From NCBI GenBank assembly GCA_022562835.1, contig JADFOM010000066.1:1255-10539 (forward strand): 9,285 nt of DNA, in the 5' to 3' direction. Source of the DNA: Acidobacteriota bacterium (GTDB lineage: Bacteria > Actinomycetota > Acidimicrobiia > Acidimicrobiales > SHLQ01). Positions 5,553-9,285 of this stretch are shown in pieces (position 1 is the first letter of the stretch; each line of letters begins with the position of its first letter). A program made the position numbers and the translations under genes. The notes beneath the pieces were generated by a model. That model made no database searches. It was not told the DNA's origin and saw nothing but the letters and a program-made list of their open reading frames with translations.

Positions 5553-6647
5553 TCAGTCGCCGATCGTAAAACGCTTAGGTGTGCGAGTCAGGGTCGTCGC
5601 CCCATCAGTTGTCACAAGGACGGTATCTTCGACTCGCACTCCACCGTCGCCCTCGAGGTAGATCCCCGGTTCGACGGTCATGATGTCGCCGGCGAGCAGC
5701 TGATCCACCGAGCGTTCCGCGATCGCCGGAGCCTCGTGGATGTCAAGGCCAACCCCATGTCCGGTGCCGTGCAGGAACGCCGCTCCGTACCCTCCGTCAT
5801 CGATGTGGGATCGACACGCCGCGTCGACCAAAGCAGCGTTGACGCCGGCGCGCACCACGTCAACACCTCGTTGTTGGGCTTCGGCCACAAGCTGGTAGCG
5901 AGTATTCCACTCCGTCTGGGCGCTGCCTAGCGCGACCGTTCGGGTCATGTCCGACCGATAGCCGTCAACGCAGGCGCCGACGTCGATGATTACTACGTCG
6001 CCCGCGACTACGCGACGACCGCCCGATTCGTGGTGCGGAATCGCTGCATTTGGACCGGCTGCGACAATCGGCTCGTAGCCGACGTCGTCGGCACCAAGGC
6101 GGCGTACGCGGTAGTCAAGTTCCAAAGCGACGTCTCGTTCGGCCGGTTCGTCGTCGAGCATTCCTATCACTGCGGCAAATGCCTGATCGGTGATCTGCGC
6201 CGCCCGCGTAATCCTCTCGATCTCGGCGTCGTCCTTGATCCGGCGTATCGATTCGATCGCCACCGGGCTGGCGATCACCTCACCAAGCCCATCAGCCATA
6301 CGCAAATACTGGTCGTAGCTGAGATGGGATCCATCCAGAGCAATGGCGGCTCCTGTCACCTGCCGGATCGTCTCGACCTCCGCCGTCGGTCTGGTGACAA
6401 CGACCTCGGCATTCGAAAAAACCGCGGACATCTCCTCGGTCGCACGAAGCCTGTAGCGCTCATCGGTGATGAGTACCTCCTCATCGGCGGTGAGCAGCAA
6501 TACCCCATTTGATCCCGAGAAACCACACAGGTAGCGCACATTGGTCGGATTGGTCACCAACATCGCAGCGATGTCACTCTCCGCCATCTGCGCTCGGGCC
6601 GCCACGACACGTCGCGAAACGTCGAGGGCTGCCAGGAACTGGGTCAT
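5553..6647 (-). CDS. pepQ: Xaa-Pro peptidase (M24B family)
   Basis: A metallopeptidase cleaving bonds next to proline, either N-terminal Xaa-Pro in peptides (PepP type) or Xaa-Pro dipeptides (PepQ type); sequence alone does not settle which. The 364-residue protein has a creatinase-like N-domain (about 1-130, including NPTNVRYLCGFSGSNG) and a pita-bread catalytic domain. The five metal ligands are all present: D222 (IIDVGA), D233 (SDMTRT), H297 (HGTGHGVG), E326 (TVEPGIY) and E340 (RVEDTV). D222 and D233 have the canonical 11-residue spacing. ATG 6647 overlaps the aroQ stop as ATGA, with GGAG close by. The frame is open to 6755, but that extension is Arg/Cys-rich and overlaps aroQ. No signal peptide, so cytoplasmic. 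The symbol follows usage at the equivalent actinobacterial locus. Confidence 0.93.
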   Translation of the reverse strand: MTQFLAALDVSRRVVAARAQMAESDIAAMLVTNPTNVRYLCGFSGSNGVLLLTADEEVLITDERYRLRATEEMSAVFSNAEVVVTRPTAEVETIRQVTGAAIALDGSHLSYDQYLRMADGLGEVIASPVAIESIRRIKDDAEIERITRAAQITDQAFAAVIGMLDDEPAERDVALELDYRVRRLGADDVGYEPIVAAGPNAAIPHHESGGRRVVAGDVVIIDVGACVDGYRSDMTRTVALGSAQTEWNTRYQLVAEAQQRGVDVVRAGVNAALVDAACRSHIDDGGYGAAFLHGTGHGVGLDIHEAPAIAERSVDQLLAGDIMTVEPGIYLEGDGGVRVEDTVLVTTDGATTLTRTPKRFTIGD

Positions 6648-7090
6648 CTCTCCAGCAGGGTTGCGACGGCCCGCATAGCAACCTCGTATCCGTACGCACC
6701 GAGCCCGCAGATAACGGCGTCCGCGGCCGGCGAAATGACCGACACACGCCGCCAATCCTCTCGGGCGTGAGGATTCGACAGATGCAACTCGACGACGACA
6801 CCGTCGAAGGCACTCAGTGCGTCATGGATGGACCAGGCGTAGTGGGTGAACGCCGCAGGGTTGATCACTATCGCTGCGGCCTCATCGCGCGCATTGTGAA
6901 TGTATGACACGAGGTCTGCCTCGCGGGCGCTCTGGCGATGTTCGACTTCAAGGTTGAGCGTTGTCGCTACCTCCACGGTCGATGCAACAATTTCGTCGAG
7001 CGTGTTGCTGCCGTAGATCGCCGGCTCGCGTTCGCCGAGAAGGTCGAGATTTGGCCCGGACAGCAGCATCACCTTTTGAGGTTGAGTCAT
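6644..7090 (-). CDS. aroQ: 3-dehydroquinate dehydratase, type II
   Basis: Dehydrates 3-dehydroquinate to 3-dehydroshikimate, the third step of the shikimate pathway. The 148-residue length fits the small dodecameric type II enzyme. Residues equivalent to the M. tuberculosis active site are all present at the same spacings: R21 and Y26 on the lid loop (GEREPAIYG), N77 and H83 (VINPAAFTHY), H103 (ELHLSN) and R114. Tyr26 is the expected catalytic base. ATG 7090 shares one base with the aroB stop (TGATG), with GGAGG nine bases upstream. A TTG one codon earlier (7093) is possible. It directly follows aroB, whose product is its substrate, so the two consecutive pathway steps are translationally coupled. 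Confidence 0.96.
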   Translation of the reverse strand: MTQPQKVMLLSGPNLDLLGEREPAIYGSNTLDEIVASTVEVATTLNLEVEHRQSAREADLVSYIHNARDEAAAIVINPAAFTHYAWSIHDALSAFDGVVVELHLSNPHAREDWRRVSVISPAADAVICGLGAYGYEVAMRAVATLLER

Positions 7091-8103
7091 CAATCCTTAC
7101 CTCCACATGCATCGAGTGCGTCGAGTAGCAGCGCGTCGTCGATGTTTCGCACCGCTTCAACCCCGTTGGGTCCATCGAGCATGAACGTCACACCGTCGAG
7201 CGCTTTCTTGTCGCGACCAAAAAGACCGAGCAGTTCGGTAGGCGCCAGACCTGCCGGAATCGTCGAAGGCAGATCGTAGGCGCCAACCACACGACGATGT
7301 TCCTCGACGCGAGCAAGGTCAATACGATCCAATCTCATGGCAACCTCGGCGGCGTACACGAGTCCAACCGCAACCGCTTCGCCGTGGCGCAACCCATAGC
7401 CCCCAGCGGTCTCGATGGCATGTGCGAGAGTGTGTCCGTAGTTGAGCGTCGCACGCAGACCGCCCTCGCGTTCGTCCGCGCTGACGACGGCGGCCTTGAG
7501 TTCGACACAACGTGCGATCTGGGACTCGAGCGGCATCGAATCGAGTCCGCTTGCTCCGAGGAAGTGATACTTGGCGATCTCGCCCAAGCCGCTGCGTCGT
7601 TCCTCGGGCGGCAACGTCTTGAGTGCGTCGGTGTCACAGAACACCGCCGACGGCTGCCAATAGGCGCCCACAAGATTCTTTCCTTCGGCCAGATTGACAC
7701 CGGTCTTGCCACCTATCGCGGCATCGACCTGCGCAAGCAACGACGTAGCGACCGAGACATACTCGATCCCGCGGTGGTAGATCGCCGCCACGAAGCCAGC
7801 CACGTCGGTCACACCACCGCCGCCGACGGCAACGACAATGTCGGACCTCGTCATTCCCCACCTGGAGAGCTCGCTGCACAGCTTCTCGACCGTTCGAAGT
7901 GATTTCGCTCGCTCACCGACAGGGATCTCGAAGGTTTCTGACTCAAGACCAGATTCGACACAAAACCCGATCCCGGGTTGGGTGATTATCGCGGCGCGGC
8001 GACCGCTTGATGCGATCGTGCCAGCCAACGCATCGGATACACCCGAGCCGATGAACACCGGGTAGCCCCCGCGCGTGCCCACGTCAACCGTCAGCTCGAT
8101 CAT
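7090..8103 (-). CDS. aroB: 3-dehydroquinate synthase
   Basis: Converts DAHP to 3-dehydroquinate using NAD and a divalent metal, the second step of the shikimate pathway. The 337-residue protein is slightly shorter than the usual 350-360. The NAD-binding glycine loop VAVGGGGVTDVAGFVAA (91-107) has Thr-Asp where many enzymes have Gly-Asp, a form also known in actinobacterial AroB. LLAQVDAAIGGKTGVN (122-137) is the strongest signature. Metal ligands E175 (GLGEIAKY), H224 (NYGHTLAHAIE) and H240 (RHGEAVAVG) are intact, and the two histidines have the canonical 16-residue spacing. ATG 8103 has no ribosome binding site. An in-frame TAG lies a few codons upstream, so the start cannot move up. Initiation may depend on a short upstream ORF that overlaps this ATG. 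The usual partners aroC and aroK are not upstream. Confidence 0.96.
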   Translation of the reverse strand: MIELTVDVGTRGGYPVFIGSGVSDALAGTIASSGRRAAIITQPGIGFCVESGLESETFEIPVGERAKSLRTVEKLCSELSRWGMTRSDIVVAVGGGGVTDVAGFVAAIYHRGIEYVSVATSLLAQVDAAIGGKTGVNLAEGKNLVGAYWQPSAVFCDTDALKTLPPEERRSGLGEIAKYHFLGASGLDSMPLESQIARCVELKAAVVSADEREGGLRATLNYGHTLAHAIETAGGYGLRHGEAVAVGLVYAAEVAMRLDRIDLARVEEHRRVVGAYDLPSTIPAGLAPTELLGLFGRDKKALDGVTFMLDGPNGVEAVRNIDDALLLDALDACGGKD

Positions 8104-8156
8104 GTTGTGCGCACGATGTCGCCGCTACGTCGGACCATACCAATCACCTTAGACAT
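8100..8156 (-). CDS. Possible 18-residue leader ORF overlapping the aroB start
   Basis: On the minus strand an ATG at 8156 opens an 18-codon frame encoding MSKVIGMVRRSGDIVRTT, whose TGA overlaps the aroB ATG as ATGA. In-frame TGA lies two codons before its ATG, so it is not the tail of a longer gene. A weak GGGTGAG precedes it. Because aroB itself has no ribosome binding site, this ORF could deliver ribosomes to aroB. It has no run of aromatic codons that would suggest an attenuation peptide. It may also be chance. Confidence 0.35.
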   Translation of the reverse strand: MSKVIGMVRRSGDIVRTT

Positions 8157-8183
8157 CGCTCACCCAAGCAGGTCGCACCATTT

Positions 8184-8202
8184 CTCTCCAACAGCCGGAG
8201 AG
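8184..8202 (-). other. Hairpin in the prepilin peptidase-aroB gap
   Basis: CTCTCC (8202-8197 read on the minus strand) pairs perfectly with GGAGAG (8189-8184) around a 7-base loop. On the minus strand it is followed by AAATGG, not a T run, so it is not a standard intrinsic terminator. It is the only clear structure in the 152-base gap between the prepilin peptidase stop and aroB. It could be a weak terminator, a leader structure or chance. Confidence 0.4.
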
Positions 8203-8255
8203 CGCGTACGGGCATTCCGCGAATCAAAGAACCGGGGAAGGGGTGGCGCACGACA

Positions 8256-9089
8256 TCACGTGCCCAGGAGTTGCTGGGAGAACAGGAACACAAGTCCCGC
8301 CGAGAGGGCCAGCGCTGGGCCGAACGGAAGCGTTGAACCGAGCATAGACAACGGTTCGGACTCGTCGGCCTCGGGATCGGGAAGGATCGTGCGATGAGAC
8401 ACCTTGCGAAATAAGAAAAGAATCGTTCCACCAACACTTGCGACCAGCGCGCCGATCAACAATGCGTACAGGATGAGCTGCAGCGTTCCGAGAACATCGC
8501 TGTCGACCCAACCGAGGAACAATCCCAGCAGCAATGCCAGCTTTACGTCTCCGAAACCCATGCCCTTGGGGTAGATGAGGTGCGGGACGAGCAACAAGAA
8601 GAAGTAGATCAATGCGCCCGTGAGCGCAGCGAGGATCATGCGGGGCTCGTCTTCGATCACCGAAACCACCGTTATGCCGATGATGCCCGCCAACATTCCT
8701 GGAAACAGGATCCTGTCCGGGATCCGATAGCGGTACAGGTCGACGACCGACAACGCAATAAGTGTCGCGAAGAAGATCAGCACCGGCACGAGCTGCGGAT
8801 GTGCACCAATGCGCCAGGCGGCGACAACGAACGCCGCTGCGGTGATCAACTCGACAGCCGGGTAGGCGGGAGTGATGTGATGATCGCAGTATCGGCACCG
8901 TCCCCGCACGACCATGAAGCCGACCAAGGGAACCAGTTCGGACCCACCGAGCCCATGTTCGCAATACGGACAGCGCGGACCGGGCCGCAAGACCGAGAGT
9001 CGATCCGGCACCCGGTCGATCACCATCGTGAGGAAAGATCCGACGACGAGACCTAGCAAAGCTAGGCCGACATAGCCGAGTGCGGTCAT
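8256..9089 (-). CDS. pilD: Type IV prepilin peptidase (A24 family)
   Basis: An inner-membrane aspartyl protease that removes the positively charged leader from type IV pilins and pseudopilins; the full two-domain form also N-methylates the new N-terminus. The 277-residue protein has the N-terminal GSFLTMVIDRVP motif (17-28) and a cytoplasmic loop with two zinc-binding CxxC pairs, C40/C43 and C65/C68. These mark the long, methylase-containing type. The catalytic aspartates are D117 (DLYRYRIPD) and D181 in GMGFGDVK (176-183). Around seven or eight membrane segments cover the rest, ending with LPFGPALALSAG (254-265). ATG 9089 overlaps the preceding stop as ATGA, and no ribosome binding site is visible. 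No pilin gene is present in the window. Confidence 0.95.
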   Translation of the reverse strand: MTALGYVGLALLGLVVGSFLTMVIDRVPDRLSVLRPGPRCPYCEHGLGGSELVPLVGFMVVRGRCRYCDHHITPAYPAVELITAAAFVVAAWRIGAHPQLVPVLIFFATLIALSVVDLYRYRIPDRILFPGMLAGIIGITVVSVIEDEPRMILAALTGALIYFFLLLVPHLIYPKGMGFGDVKLALLLGLFLGWVDSDVLGTLQLILYALLIGALVASVGGTILFLFRKVSHRTILPDPEADESEPLSMLGSTLPFGPALALSAGLVFLFSQQLLGT

Positions 9090-9285
9090 TCGAGAGTGCC
9101 CAGGAAGCGCATTAGGACGTCACGGTCGATACTTCCGTCCGCTTCGACCTCGTTGAGCGCCTCCTCGCGTTCCTCCAGCGTCGTCGCGCTCGCCGCCTTG
9201 GCGACAGCCTTCGCCGCGCTTGGGCTCAGACTGGCGAGCTGAGCGGCGATGTCAGCTTGGTCGATCTCGATTGTCGGGTCGTGAT
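9086..9285 (-). CDS. C-terminal end of an unidentified protein (runs off the window)
   Basis: A minus-strand frame is open from the right edge to TGA 9088-9086, giving 65 visible residues with no internal start candidate except one ATG near the end. The sequence is soluble and predicted helical: an acidic start (HDPTIEIDQADIAAQL), an Ala/Ser/Lys-rich middle, then an acidic stretch (LEEREEALNEVEADG) and the tail DVLMRFLGTLE. It overlaps the prepilin peptidase start as ATGA, which supports it being a real coupled gene. I do not recognise the family; a link to pilus assembly is only a guess from position. Confidence 0.6.
   Translation of the reverse strand, partial: HDPTIEIDQADIAAQLASLSPSAAKAVAKAASATTLEEREEALNEVEADGSIDRDVLMRFLGTLE

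Noticed and set aside
5041..5661. 206-codon plus-strand open frame opposite efp
   Set aside because: No recognisable motifs, spans two genes antisense and has no plausible ribosome binding site.
6648..6755. 36-residue N-terminal extension of the Xaa-Pro peptidase
   Set aside because: It is Arg/Cys-rich, lies entirely in the coding region of aroQ, and the ATGA overlap at 6647 gives a normal start.
8224..8964. 246-codon minus-strand open frame overlapping the prepilin peptidase in another frame
   Set aside because: Arg/His/Cys-rich shadow; the prepilin peptidase frame carries all catalytic motifs.

Overview
The window looks like chromosomal DNA of a fairly GC-rich actinobacterium. The main clue is the gene order on the minus strand: prepilin peptidase, aroB, aroQ, a Xaa-Pro peptidase, efp, nusB, then pyrR, pyrB, pyrC. 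From memory this order matches the aro-efp-nusB / pyr neighbourhood of Streptomyces and Corynebacterium. The exact class cannot be fixed from sequence alone; Acidimicrobiia is one possibility.

Layout, read right to left along the minus strand. (1) 9285-8256: the C-terminal end of an unidentified protein, overlapping by ATGA with a full-length type IV prepilin peptidase. (2) 8255-8104: a short intergenic stretch with a hairpin and an 18-codon ORF whose stop overlaps the aroB start. (3) 8103-4099: a tightly packed run of aroB, aroQ, Xaa-Pro peptidase, efp, nusB and a GNAT acetyltransferase. Most junctions overlap by a few bases, and the GNAT gene appears to start with CTG behind a perfect Shine-Dalgarno sequence. 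(4) 2631-4081, plus strand: a TetR-family repressor followed by a PhyH-type Fe(II)/2-oxoglutarate dioxygenase. (5) 2612-2100, minus: a small membrane protein of unknown function, divergent from tetR. Between these two divergent genes lies a perfect 28-bp inverted repeat (13-bp arms, 2-bp centre) that also contains the probable tetR start codon. (6) 2081-1, minus: the pyrimidine operon pyrR-pyrB-pyrC, with pyrC running off the window edge. A textbook PyrR-binding RNA loop lies directly in front of the pyrR ribosome binding site.

The housekeeping genes cover the shikimate pathway (aroB, aroQ), translation of polyproline stretches (efp), rRNA antitermination (nusB), proline-peptide turnover and de novo UMP synthesis (pyrRBC). 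The tetR/PhyH pair plus the membrane gene interrupts the nusB-pyrR junction in a different orientation. It is the only accessory-looking part of the window. No RNA genes, insertion sequences, CRISPR arrays or integrase remnants were seen.
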